A stretch of 64,000 nucleotides of DNA from Saprospiraceae bacterium (GTDB taxonomy: Bacteria > Bacteroidota > Bacteroidia > Chitinophagales > Saprospiraceae), in NCBI GenBank assembly GCA_020630495.1, contig JAHDBH010000002.1, positions 3,273-67,272 of the forward strand. The letters run 5' to 3'. A program made the translations under genes and the position numbers. Below the pieces are notes generated by a model that was given only the letters and a program-made list of their open reading frames with translations, was not told the origin of the DNA and searched no databases. Of this stretch, positions 35,353 to 44,503 are shown piece after piece (the stretch's first letter is position 1; each line of letters opens with the position of its first letter).

Positions 35353-37926
35353 TTAATTAAGTCGCTGTGCAAGTACACAACTTTCCTTAACTGTACGCGT
35401 GACCCCGTCGAGGGTAAAAAACTCCCCAAAGATAATGTAGATGCCAGGTCTGGCTTGTCCTCCGCCTACTATTTCTCCCGACCATCTCAATATGTCACCT
35501 GTACCAAACAATGTATTGTCTGCAAGAGATACTATCTCCCGTCCTTCGATATCGTACACTTTTACGGTCCCTAGTGCTCCCACAAGATCCTCTTGCAGAT
35601 GTAAGACGAGAAAGTCCTTGTATCCGTCACCATCTGGTGAGAAAGTTTTATTCTCGATCTGAAGCATACTGCTAGTTTGAGCTACGATTCGCTGCGAGTT
35701 CACCGCTGTGGGAGTGGCGCCGCCCGAGCTTGCGGATGCGGAGAACCAGTTTTGTCTGTCTTGAGTGCTGGCCATCAGACTTAGCCTCTCGAGAGATACG
35801 CCCTTCGTCTCATCCAAAAGCGCGAAATGCAAATCCTCATCATAGTCAAAGGAATCAAGTGTAACGCCAGTAGGCCCTAGCAGACTTACATTGCCGTCAC
35901 TTTTATTGAAAGATGGTATATCCTGCTCTATGAGGAATGCTGGTTGAGCTACGCTGTATCGCGCCAGGATGTCTTCACGATCATCCGTGAAAACCATGAT
36001 GCCACCAGGCGCGATCAGAGAGACTCCAGTGATAGCATCTACTTCGTCCTTGGCAAGATTAGCTAGTTGTACGCCAGCTAGAGAGACGAAGCGATCTGTG
36101 GCGTTGATAATCTCGACAAAGTCCGCCCCGCCCGACTGAGGATCAGATAATATCTCGTGGATAAGCAGGTCTCCAGGACCAGGACTGAAAGGGCGCACAA
36201 GTAGCAATGTACTATCAGATCCTAATGGCTTACCTACGCAAGTGGAGACTGCACTGGAGACAGTCAGACTCAGCTCCATACCCAGCTCGGGTGCTTGAGA
36301 AAGGCTCAATATCACGCTAGTCTCCTCTGCTGATAGACCAGCGCCTACGATAGATATAGTAGCATCAGAAAGAGTGTAATTGGCTATCGCGGAGCTACTA
36401 GGAGCTAGTCGCTGATTAAATCGCAGCTCGTACATGGAATCTGATAGGAAGGCATGATCTACAAGTTTCAGCTCTACCGCAGTCGTGTCATAAATGCTAT
36501 TTCTAGCACCTGGTGTGCCACCGATAATGGCTTGACTAGCTGCCCAGTTGAGTCGAGAGAGGCACGACTTATCTGGATCGATTCTCTCAAGGGAATATCC
36601 CCCATCCTCTCGATCAGCATCCCTGTACCAGGCATCAGTCCAGTCCACATGATCGAGCAACTCACCACTTATAGAGCTTTCTATAGCGATGGGCTCGCCG
36701 CGATTAGTAATGCCAGGAAAAGTGCTTAATCCTATAGCCCGACCGAGAGAGATAAACTGATCTACATCTGAGTCATCACATAGGATGACGTAACTCTCAG
36801 GGAATAGCGTATCTAGCGGCAGGGCATCGCGCTCTGTACCCACGAGTAGATCTATGGATGAGAGGTCGATAAACTCTGACGAAGCATTGTATATCTCTAT
36901 CCACTCTGCATCTGGCAATCCCACAAGCGGTGTAGGGTCGGCCATGATCTCAGTGATGTACACCTGATCGGAGTGAGCATCTAGCAATTCCACATAGAAC
37001 AGTGATCCCCTGACGTCCGCTGTACTATTACCGTTGCAATTAAGTACTGTGGCGATATCGAGCTCATAGTCTTGACCACTGACTAGCGGTGTGGCTAACT
37101 CTAGGGTAAGGGATCGTCCATCTACGCTCACACTAGCGATATCTACCCCTGGACTCAGCGAGTAATTACTGATATCCATCGCTGACATCTCATCAAGAGT
37201 CTGAGACATCTCGACTTGCAGTGCAGTAGAGCTAAGAGCTTCTAAGGAAGTAATCTCTAAGGGTGCATCAAGTAAGGGATTTTCAGCGTCGACGTAGATA
37301 TCATCAAAGAAAAATTGCTTAGTCCTACTGCTCGTAAATGATGATCTGATTCCCAGATATACGTCGCTGGGAAGTGAGATGGCTTCTGTCCAGCTGAGTG
37401 TCTCTGTGAAGCACACATCATCACTATAGGTGATCTCTATCTTCCAGTCACTGGCCGACTGCGATACTCGACATCGCAGCTCAGAGTCCTGCTGGGCAAG
37501 TGAACCTAAAGACCCTCTCGCAACTACCGTGGTGGTGCCTGACGTATAGCGTATGACCTCTAGAGCGTCTTCACTCCCTGATTCACCCCACTCTAGCGCA
37601 AGCCCAGATGCCAGGGGATCTAGAGGATCTTCTGTCCATAGCAGGATCTGCACAGCATTACTACCACTCGGGGCAAATTCTAATCTCGCATAGATTTCCC
37701 AACTGTGATCTGCGCTAGCTAGCAGATTATACTGTCTGAATATCTGAGCCGATCCAGCGGCATCTGCATCAGAGCGTAGCTCACCGCTGATCACTGTAAA
37801 GTCACTCAGGTCACCTGACCAGAGCGGACTTTCCAGGACTGTGATGGTGCTGAAGTTCTCGGACATTTGCGCGAAAGCGCCCACGCACCAGAGGCTCACC
37901 ATAGACATCAACAGAATTCTCATCAT
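35353..37926 (-). CDS. Secreted protein with two lamin-tail domains
   Basis: 857 residues with a signal peptide ending VGAFAQ. The first 220 residues look like a concanavalin-type beta sandwich (WEIYARLEFAPSGSNAVQILLW). Two lamin-tail (LTD) domains follow, at about 319-430 (VYITEIMADPTP...AEWIEIYNAS) and 584-690 (LLIHEILSDPQSGGADFVEI). They are separated by Ig-like segments of the SbsA kind (LDEMSAMDISNYSLSPGVDI). The C-terminus resembles FlgD/gliding-type modules (FSPDGDGYKDFLVLHL). It is likely exported and attached to the surface. LTD domains in bacteria often sit in surface or nuclease-bearing proteins; no nuclease is seen here. It is the first gene of an operon with a membrane protein and elaA. 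Confidence 0.82.
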   Translation of the reverse strand: MMRILLMSMVSLWCVGAFAQMSENFSTITVLESPLWSGDLSDFTVISGELRSDADAAGSAQIFRQYNLLASADHSWEIYARLEFAPSGSNAVQILLWTEDPLDPLASGLALEWGESGSEDALEVIRYTSGTTTVVARGSLGSLAQQDSELRCRVSQSASDWKIEITYSDDVCFTETLSWTEAISLPSDVYLGIRSSFTSSRTKQFFFDDIYVDAENPLLDAPLEITSLEALSSTALQVEMSQTLDEMSAMDISNYSLSPGVDIASVSVDGRSLTLELATPLVSGQDYELDIATVLNCNGNSTADVRGSLFYVELLDAHSDQVYITEIMADPTPLVGLPDAEWIEIYNASSEFIDLSSIDLLVGTERDALPLDTLFPESYVILCDDSDVDQFISLGRAIGLSTFPGITNRGEPIAIESSISGELLDHVDWTDAWYRDADREDGGYSLERIDPDKSCLSRLNWAASQAIIGGTPGARNSIYDTTAVELKLVDHAFLSDSMYELRFNQRLAPSSSAIANYTLSDATISIVGAGLSAEETSVILSLSQAPELGMELSLTVSSAVSTCVGKPLGSDSTLLLVRPFSPGPGDLLIHEILSDPQSGGADFVEIINATDRFVSLAGVQLANLAKDEVDAITGVSLIAPGGIMVFTDDREDILARYSVAQPAFLIEQDIPSFNKSDGNVSLLGPTGVTLDSFDYDEDLHFALLDETKGVSLERLSLMASTQDRQNWFSASASSGGATPTAVNSQRIVAQTSSMLQIENKTFSPDGDGYKDFLVLHLQEDLVGALGTVKVYDIEGREIVSLADNTLFGTGDILRWSGEIVGGGQARPGIYIIFGEFFTLDGVTRTVKESCVLAQRLN
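37864..37880 (+). repeat. CATTT-hairpin, copy J (GCGC-GAAA-GCGC)
   Basis: CATTT, a perfect 4-bp stem and a GAAA loop on the plus strand, antisense to the signal-peptide codons Gly-Ala-Phe-Ala-Gln of the lamin-tail gene. Confidence 0.75.
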
Positions 37927-38033
37927 GACACAGTAAATGTAGACACCAGATAGCAGTGTCTCAGAACTGCAGTGGACAATTTATACACTCTTGCAGGCAC
38001 CTACGGCTGATGATAGGACGTTATGTGACGCAT

Positions 38034-39032
38034 ATGAGAATTGCAATTGTAGGAGTGACAGGCCTTGTCGGCCAAATGACTATGCGTATCCTGGAGGAGC
38101 GAGCTGTGAAGGTCAGTGAATTTATACCCGTGGCATCTGCTAGATCTGTGGGCAAAGAGATCGAATGGAATGGCAAAAGACACGTAGTGAAGAGCCTTGA
38201 ATGGGCACTTGATGCGGCCCCCGATATAGCATTTTTTGCAGCTGGATCCGGAGTAGCACTCGAGTGGGCCCCAAGATTTGCCCAAGCGGGAACCTACGTA
38301 ATAGACAAAAGCTCTGCCTATCGTATGCAGGATGATGTGCCGCTCGTAATTCCCGAGATTAATCAGCACACCATCACTGATAATACTAAGATCATAGCTA
38401 GTCCCAACTGCAGTACCTCGCAGCTCGTGCTGGCCTTGCATCCATTACAGGAGCGATATGGACTGAGTCGTGTGATCGTATCTACGTACCAGTCTATGTC
38501 TGGCAGTGGGACGTCGGCTCTCGAGCAATACAAAGCGGAGCAAGCGGGCGAGGCAGATCCACCACGCGTCTACTCACAGCAGATTTACGATAACTGTATC
38601 CCACACTGCGACGACTTCAGCACAGACGATTACACCAAAGAGGAGCTGAAGCTGATCCATGAGACCAGAAAGATCCTCGATCTCCCAGATCTCCCCATCA
38701 CCGCTACTGCTGTGAGAGTCCCCGTATCTGTAGGGCACTCTGAGTCTGTAAGCGTAAGCTTACAGAAGGAGTTTTCCCTGGCGGAGGTCAAGGAGTGCCT
38801 TGCTGCTATGTCAGGGGTCGACATTCTGGATGATATATCTCAAAATATGTATCCCACAGCCCTACAATCTAGAGGAAAAGACACGACATTTGTCGGCCGG
38901 CTGAGGATAGATCGCAGTCATGAGAATAGCCTGCACATGTGGGTCGTCTCAGATAATCTCCGCAAAGGAGCGGCAACTAATGCTGTACAGATAGCTGAAG
39001 TACTAGAAAGGCGCATGACCGTGTCTCTCTAG
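38034..39032 (+). CDS. asd: Aspartate-semialdehyde dehydrogenase
   Basis: 332 residues from the ATG at 38034, which starts exactly at the family N-terminus MRIAIVGVTGLVGQ; 26 additional upstream codons to 37956 have no family counterpart. It reduces aspartyl phosphate to aspartate semialdehyde, feeding lysine, diaminopimelate, threonine and methionine synthesis. The NADP-binding loop GVTGLVG lies at residues 7-13. The catalytic cysteine is Cys126 in SPNCSTSQ, and the substrate-binding and catalytic region VRVPVSVGHSESV follows. All key residues are present. It is not linked to other amino-acid genes here and is divergent from the lamin-tail operon. Confidence 0.95.
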   Translation: MRIAIVGVTGLVGQMTMRILEERAVKVSEFIPVASARSVGKEIEWNGKRHVVKSLEWALDAAPDIAFFAAGSGVALEWAPRFAQAGTYVIDKSSAYRMQDDVPLVIPEINQHTITDNTKIIASPNCSTSQLVLALHPLQERYGLSRVIVSTYQSMSGSGTSALEQYKAEQAGEADPPRVYSQQIYDNCIPHCDDFSTDDYTKEELKLIHETRKILDLPDLPITATAVRVPVSVGHSESVSVSLQKEFSLAEVKECLAAMSGVDILDDISQNMYPTALQSRGKDTTFVGRLRIDRSHENSLHMWVVSDNLRKGAATNAVQIAEVLERRMTVSL

Positions 39033-39101
39033 TATAACGAAGAACTAAGTAAGAACTCGTGATCTACTAGCGTAGGATCACAGCAAATTAAACTACAAGA
39101 G

Positions 39102-40490
39102 ATGAAAACCAGACTGGTAGTGTGGGGAGAAAACGAGGCCAATGAGAAACTACTCATTACCGCCGAGCTCAAAGCCGCAGAAAACAAGGTAGAAATATGC
39201 AGTATTCCTGAATCTATAGCAACACAGGAACTGCATCAAGCCCTCATGAATGACTGGCGCAGCGGCAAAGACGTAGAGCTGCCCAGCGGATACCAGCAGA
39301 TTTCTCGACCTCTCAGCCTCACTGAAGGTCTCCTACCTGATCATCTTAAAGCACTCCGCACTGATGTACTGACGCGTGCCCAGACCGAGTGGCACTTTGT
39401 CGTCCTGTCTCACAAGCTCAGTCGCGCCTACCAAAGTGAAATAAGCGATCTCAAGGAGCGTGTGGACAACCTAGAAGGATGGGAAGATAGCATCTGGGAA
39501 GAGCTCAAAGAGTTTTGGAAAAAAGTCCAGGATCAGGTGCGGGAAAAAAATCTCTTCTGGGATCACTTTCGCGATCTAAGAGAACAGACAGATAGCCTGT
39601 TCGCTGATCTCAAGACTCGCCGCAAGGCCATGGATGAAATCTTCGACCAAAAATCTAAGGAGAACTTGACCAAGTTCTCTGGAATGCTCGAAGATCTGGA
39701 AACGAAAATCGAGAAAGGTCTCGGTATGCAACCAATCTTTCAGCAGCTCAAAGAATTGCAGTTTAAGATAAAAGACCATGACTTTACACGCGGTGATCGC
39801 AACAAGATATGGAAGCGGATCGATAAGAACTTTAAGTCCGTCAAGGCCAAGATGTTTGGTGAAGATGGGAAGAGTCGCAGCACATCCATAGATCGACTCA
39901 CTAAGCGATATGAAGGTCTCGTGTCAGCAATAGACCGTATGGAGCGATCTATCCAGCGCGACGAAAAAGATCTCACTTACGAGACTAAGCGAATGGAGCA
40001 AAGCGAGGGACAGCTAGAAAATCAGATCCGAGCCGCTAAGCTTGGTATGATCCAAGAGCGGATCAGGAGCAAGCGTGAAAAGCTCGATGACATGACTAAG
40101 ACTAAAGGGCATCTAGCTACCAAAATCGCCAAAGAGCAACAGCGCGAAGAGCAGCGAAAAGAGAACGAGATCATCAAACAAAAGCAAGAAGAGCTCAAGA
40201 AGCAGGTCCAACGTGACATCCAATCAGCTCGCGCCGAACTAGAAGGCGATCAAAAAATCATCTCGGCCGCTGCTCAGATAAAAGATGCCCAGCCCAGCCC
40301 CAAGGCCAAGGATAAAACCAAATCCGAGGCTACGCCAAAAGCATCTACCAAGAAGTCAAACCCTAAGCAGACCTCCGATACTACCTCCTCTACCTCCAGC
40401 AAGAATAGCGCGAGCAATGGAGTCCAAAGTAATCTAGTAAAGACCGCTGCGACTATATCTCTTATCCTTAGCGATACCGATACGGAATAA
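39102..40490 (+). CDS. Large cytoplasmic coiled-coil protein
   Basis: 462 residues, highly charged, with no signal peptide or membrane segment. A small N-terminal beta region of about 60 residues (RLVVWGENEANEKLLITAEL) is followed by long helical coiled coils at about 115-400, rich in Lys, Glu and Arg with regular Leu/Ile/Met. It ends in a low-complexity Ser/Thr/Lys/Pro tail (KASTKKSNPKQTSDTT). This resembles DUF349-type or SMC-like coiled coils in composition, but I cannot assign a family. It has its own terminator, shared with the convergent gene. Function unknown; a structural or nucleic-acid-binding role is speculation. Confidence 0.7.
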   Translation: MKTRLVVWGENEANEKLLITAELKAAENKVEICSIPESIATQELHQALMNDWRSGKDVELPSGYQQISRPLSLTEGLLPDHLKALRTDVLTRAQTEWHFVVLSHKLSRAYQSEISDLKERVDNLEGWEDSIWEELKEFWKKVQDQVREKNLFWDHFRDLREQTDSLFADLKTRRKAMDEIFDQKSKENLTKFSGMLEDLETKIEKGLGMQPIFQQLKELQFKIKDHDFTRGDRNKIWKRIDKNFKSVKAKMFGEDGKSRSTSIDRLTKRYEGLVSAIDRMERSIQRDEKDLTYETKRMEQSEGQLENQIRAAKLGMIQERIRSKREKLDDMTKTKGHLATKIAKEQQREEQRKENEIIKQKQEELKKQVQRDIQSARAELEGDQKIISAAAQIKDAQPSPKAKDKTKSEATPKASTKKSNPKQTSDTTSSTSSKNSASNGVQSNLVKTAATISLILSDTDTE

Positions 40491-40537
40491 TTCTGGTATC
40501 CCTGAGACTCTGACTTCTCGGGAGATTGTCAGCACAT

Positions 40538-40577
40538 AAAAAGGGAGACTCCTCGATGGTAGGAGCCTCCCTTTTTT
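40538..40577. terminator. Bidirectional rho-independent terminator
   Basis: 16-base arms at 40538-40553 and 40561-40576 pair with one mismatch, with an A-run before and a T-run after. It separates the convergent coiled-coil and SBBP genes. Confidence 0.8.
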
Positions 40578-40620
40578 ATTACACAAGCCATCATACTATA
40601 TTGATAGCTGATCTGCTCAT

Positions 40621-43600
40621 CTATTCTATAATGGCAGACTTCACAGCTCGCTGATCTGTGGTAGTGACGCTATAGTAGAGCATACCACGATATCCGCCTA
40701 GATCAGCAGAGGTAATCCTTAAAGTATGGTGGCCAGCATCATAAGCACCGTCCTTCCTGTAGAGCTCTACACCCTGTGCTGTGTAGATCACAAAGCTGGC
40801 GCGAGCGGCTTTCTCCATGCGGAAGGCGAAGTAGCTGAACTCACCAAATGGATTGGGACTGTTAGGAAAGAGGAATATCCCTTGATCCTTATCATCCTCA
40901 CTGATTGATCTATCTGTAGCTATAGGCTCATCCCTTAGAGCATTGCTACAAGAAAGTGTAAGTGTTACATTATCAAGATCCCAGGCATTGATCGGAATGT
41001 CCTCATTACCACTTGTGCAGTAGGGCAATAGTTCAAACATAAATTCGGCAGATCCATCAACCGTCATTTCATCTACACTACCAAAATCAAAACTTTCCAG
41101 CGTCCAATCTACGGTGGTCTCGATATCAATTTCTCTAAAGATCTCCACGCCATCTCTCAGGATGCGAATACCATATAATGTAGGACGATCATTCTCACCG
41201 CTCGTGCCACCTAGCCAATCAAAAATCTCAGGAGCCGCCTCCCAAAAGTCAAGTCTATCAATCCTCACCTTATTATCCCCTACTGCATTGACCGTCACTG
41301 AAAATCTCACAGCCCTTGCAGAATTCTCTACATAGTCGCAGCCATCCAGAGATGACACGCACATCGCACGGGTACTATCAGGACCGAGCGTACAGGAGTG
41401 TCGATTCCGCTGAGGATCTAGTCGGAAGATATTACTCACTTCGATCTCTGCACAACTGATTCCATCAAAGTCCAATACTTGAAACTCATCGTAGACCTTA
41501 GTCTGACCAGCACTAGCCTCACAGTCATTGAGATCCCAGAGGAGCTGGGTTGATTCTGGGACAAATACAGATATCTTCATTGTATCCGTACAGGTCTCCG
41601 TGCTGTCTGTCAGTGTAGCTACTAGGATAGCGCATCCTGCAGCGGCTTCGTCGTCGCTCAGCACATAGGTAGACATAGGATCACTGCGGTCAGAGAAAGT
41701 ACCAGTACCACCAGTCCATGCAAATGTCCCACATCCTGCAAATCTACCTTCTAGAAATGCTGTCTCATCAGGCGTACCGAGCTCTTGATCAGGGCCAGCT
41801 CGCAAGCTACCACAGTCAACTCCAGCTACAGTAATGACTAGCGATGCCTCATCAGAGCCCTCGCAGGATTCATCAGAGACACCCAATAGAGTCACAAAGT
41901 AGGTGCCAGGAATGGCATAAGTATGAGTAGGATTTACCTCTGTACTGCTGTTACCATCGCCAAAGTCCCATAGGAACCTATCTGCCCCTACAGAAAGATT
42001 AGTAAACTGGATCTCATCACCTAGGCATGTCGTCTCCGATTCTATCTGTGCATCTACACTGAGAGGCTCCAGCTGAAAATCAAATTTGAAGACGGCTATA
42101 TTGCAATTGGTAGAGTTATTAGTCTCAGATACCACTCCTGGAGTCACAGGGAAATCAGAGAACCCACCACATCCGGAGCATACAGCCTGATATACTATAC
42201 CCCGCTTATCAAATCTGCTGGTGCCGCCGTCTACATGCTCCGCAGCCAGTCCACCTCCGATATAGCTGCCATACGTAAGACTTCTTGCCTCAGGCTCGAG
42301 TACCATGAGATAAAAGTCACTACCATCTGTCGTGCTCTGAAAGGCATCGCTCGTAAGCGGCATTCCATTAATATCATCTGCACTATTGGTCAGGCCTCCC
42401 CATGCAGAAAGGTATATTCTACTGCAATTATCTATGAGAAAGGCAGTCGGTACTAAGCGACCACGTATCCCGCCTGATCCATTACCTAGCTGCGTAGACC
42501 ATATACTTTCAGATAAGTCCGCACTGAGCTTCTGAAGATATAGTGAGCTAGAAGGCACAGAGTATACGTCATCAGATATGGGGTAAGCTCCTCGAGCACT
42601 CTGACCTACTGCGTACACATTGCCTTCAGCATCTAGATCCAGTAGATATCCATAGTCTTCATTAGTAGTACCTAGAAAAGTGGACGCCATGAGTTCACTA
42701 CCATCAGCTGATAGCCTAGATACAAATGCATCTGCAGGGCCACCAGTGTAATTCGTTTTAAACGCCCCCTCTGTAGTAGGGAATTCAGATCCCATCGCCC
42801 ACCCCTGGACATACACACTCTGGTCAGATTCTGCAATCCGGACAGATATCCCGGCTTGGTCATCTTCTCCACCCAGATAGGTAGCCCATATCATAGAGCT
42901 CATATCCTTGCTCAGCTTAAAGACGCAGGCATCCTGCTCTGTCCCTGGATCCAATACTTCATCATATGCTCCCGCAGTCACAGGGAAATCAGGCGAATCT
43001 GTAGAGCTCACCACCACAACATTGTCATCTTGGTCTAAGATGATCTCACCGCGAAACGCGTCTCCATAATTTTGATTGACTGGTGATATCAGATTGAGAC
43101 CATCTGTCTCAGAACCGCCTACATATGTACTCGCAATCAACTCCGTACCATCTTCGCTCAGCGTGACCAGGCCTATATCCACACCCACTCTGTAGGTGAT
43201 GCTAGAGACGTCCTGAAAGTCTCCACCATTAAAACTTCTGTCGTAGCTATTTTCCAGGGTAGGCCAATCGGATGATCCTACGGATCCCATGACCACCAGC
43301 TGGCCCTCACTATTTACGATCATACTATGAGGCGCATCTGCGCCATCACCACCTATGAAGGTGGAGTAAATCAGCGTGGTGCCATCTTCGCTAAATTTGC
43401 TGATACTGACATCCGTATCACCGCCGCCGCGAGCTGTCTGAAAGGCCCCAGGTGTGGTGGGATAATTACCAAAAGCCACTCCGCCGCCATAGGTATTACT
43501 CTCATCATCAAATGTAGCTGTGAAGCCCCAGTTATCACCCGTGGCACCAGAGAAACTGGCAAACACAAGCTCGGGATCTATGATCAGCGGTACATCAGGA

Positions 43601-44364
43601 TTTACATGTCCCGTCACGTTATAGGTCACCACATTTCCCTGTAGTACGTATTCACACTCGATAGGATCCATCATCTGGGCGTCCTGATAGGCAACAGGTG
43701 CTCTCTCTATGACCTCATCGACCGATGTGCTCACATGCAGATCTCCATTGATGATACTCAGTCCATCAGTTCCTACATAGCGGATTTGTATATCCCTGAG
43801 GTCGGCTCCTGGTGCTACCACATAGTCATACTTCAGACCACCGTCTTTATTGTAAAAGCGCAGATCTATTCCTTCATAGAGATTTACATATTGGATCTCT
43901 TCGTAGACCTGTACACGTGATGCCCATTTGTCAGGATCACTTCCCAAAAAGTAATTTACGTAGTGATCAGCCGGCTTTTTCGCGACAGCGAGCGTGTGGT
44001 CATGCGGATTTACAAATTCCATATAGTAGTTATGACCTCTGACCTGATTCAGGGACTCTGCGGTGCTATGGCTATGATCGTGCTCTATAAGTCCACTAGA
44101 AGTGTGGGCATGACCGTGATTGTCAGCTTTCTGCACCAGCTGGACGGCTATACGATCCTTCTCTAGCGTCATCATGGCTCCAGGCGCTTCCATTTTGTAA
44201 AGCACTTCGGCTGGCCACTGGCCTTTATTTTCTATAAACTGATAAGGGCTTCCCTCGATTTCCTGCACGGTCATAGTCCCTTTCGGGAAAATGCCTGGCA
44301 GGACCACAAAGGCCATGGAAAATACAGAAAGAGGAAGCAAAAGAAGGATGGATCTCCTGATCAT
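40621..44364 (-). CDS. Secreted SBBP-repeat/PKD protein with T9SS-type tail
   Basis: 1247 residues. The hydrophobic N-terminus acts as a signal. A conserved N-terminal domain follows (FIENKGQWPAEVLYKMEAPG), of the kind found before SBBP repeats. SBBP (beta-propeller) repeats run over about 270-740 with the pattern YSTFIGGDGxDxxxSM / DAFVSRLSADGSELMASTFLG. A PKD domain lies near 790 (RFLWDFGDGNSSTEVNPTHTY). The C-terminus has an FPNSPNPFGEF motif like FlgD/T9SS sorting domains. An unusual His-rich stretch lies near residues 83-103 (HGHAH...HDHSHS) and may bind metal. Probably exported to the surface. Three hairpin-related or signal features overlap its 5' end, including copies K and L. Confidence 0.85.
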   Translation of the reverse strand: MIRRSILLLLPLSVFSMAFVVLPGIFPKGTMTVQEIEGSPYQFIENKGQWPAEVLYKMEAPGAMMTLEKDRIAVQLVQKADNHGHAHTSSGLIEHDHSHSTAESLNQVRGHNYYMEFVNPHDHTLAVAKKPADHYVNYFLGSDPDKWASRVQVYEEIQYVNLYEGIDLRFYNKDGGLKYDYVVAPGADLRDIQIRYVGTDGLSIINGDLHVSTSVDEVIERAPVAYQDAQMMDPIECEYVLQGNVVTYNVTGHVNPDVPLIIDPELVFASFSGATGDNWGFTATFDDESNTYGGGVAFGNYPTTPGAFQTARGGGDTDVSISKFSEDGTTLIYSTFIGGDGADAPHSMIVNSEGQLVVMGSVGSSDWPTLENSYDRSFNGGDFQDVSSITYRVGVDIGLVTLSEDGTELIASTYVGGSETDGLNLISPVNQNYGDAFRGEIILDQDDNVVVVSSTDSPDFPVTAGAYDEVLDPGTEQDACVFKLSKDMSSMIWATYLGGEDDQAGISVRIAESDQSVYVQGWAMGSEFPTTEGAFKTNYTGGPADAFVSRLSADGSELMASTFLGTTNEDYGYLLDLDAEGNVYAVGQSARGAYPISDDVYSVPSSSLYLQKLSADLSESIWSTQLGNGSGGIRGRLVPTAFLIDNCSRIYLSAWGGLTNSADDINGMPLTSDAFQSTTDGSDFYLMVLEPEARSLTYGSYIGGGLAAEHVDGGTSRFDKRGIVYQAVCSGCGGFSDFPVTPGVVSETNNSTNCNIAVFKFDFQLEPLSVDAQIESETTCLGDEIQFTNLSVGADRFLWDFGDGNSSTEVNPTHTYAIPGTYFVTLLGVSDESCEGSDEASLVITVAGVDCGSLRAGPDQELGTPDETAFLEGRFAGCGTFAWTGGTGTFSDRSDPMSTYVLSDDEAAAGCAILVATLTDSTETCTDTMKISVFVPESTQLLWDLNDCEASAGQTKVYDEFQVLDFDGISCAEIEVSNIFRLDPQRNRHSCTLGPDSTRAMCVSSLDGCDYVENSARAVRFSVTVNAVGDNKVRIDRLDFWEAAPEIFDWLGGTSGENDRPTLYGIRILRDGVEIFREIDIETTVDWTLESFDFGSVDEMTVDGSAEFMFELLPYCTSGNEDIPINAWDLDNVTLTLSCSNALRDEPIATDRSISEDDKDQGIFLFPNSPNPFGEFSYFAFRMEKAARASFVIYTAQGVELYRKDGAYDAGHHTLRITSADLGGYRGMLYYSVTTTDQRAVKSAIIE
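43975..43991 (+). repeat. CTTTT-hairpin, copy K (TCGC-GACA-GCGA)
   Basis: CTTTT, a perfect 4-bp stem and a GACA loop on the plus strand, antisense within the SBBP gene. Confidence 0.6.
44277..44293 (-). repeat. CATTT-hairpin, copy L (TCCC-GAAA-GGGA)
   Basis: On the minus strand: CATTT, a perfect 4-bp stem and a GAAA loop, in sense orientation near codon 27 of the SBBP gene. Confidence 0.72.
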
Positions 44365-44444
44365 AGTGTATACATTGATTAGTTAAGGTCTGAAAGTACT
44401 ACAGAAAGACGACTATTGCGCGAGGCATGCTGCCTAGATGTCAT

Positions 44445-44478
44445 AAAAAAGGGGGACTCTGTCCAGAATCCCCCTTTT
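44445..44478 (-). terminator. Rho-independent terminator of the fungalysin gene
   Basis: On the minus strand, arms AAAAGGGGGATTCT and AGAGTCCCCCTTTT pair over 14 positions with one G-U pair, followed by further Ts. It lies 26 bases after the fungalysin stop. Confidence 0.8.
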
Positions 44479-44503
44479 ACGGTCGCTTGCTGCGCTAGTT
44501 TTA

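Noticed and set aside
38001-38441. Long minus-strand frame opposite asd
   Set aside because: It is entirely antisense to a gene with all catalytic residues and shows no domain of its own.
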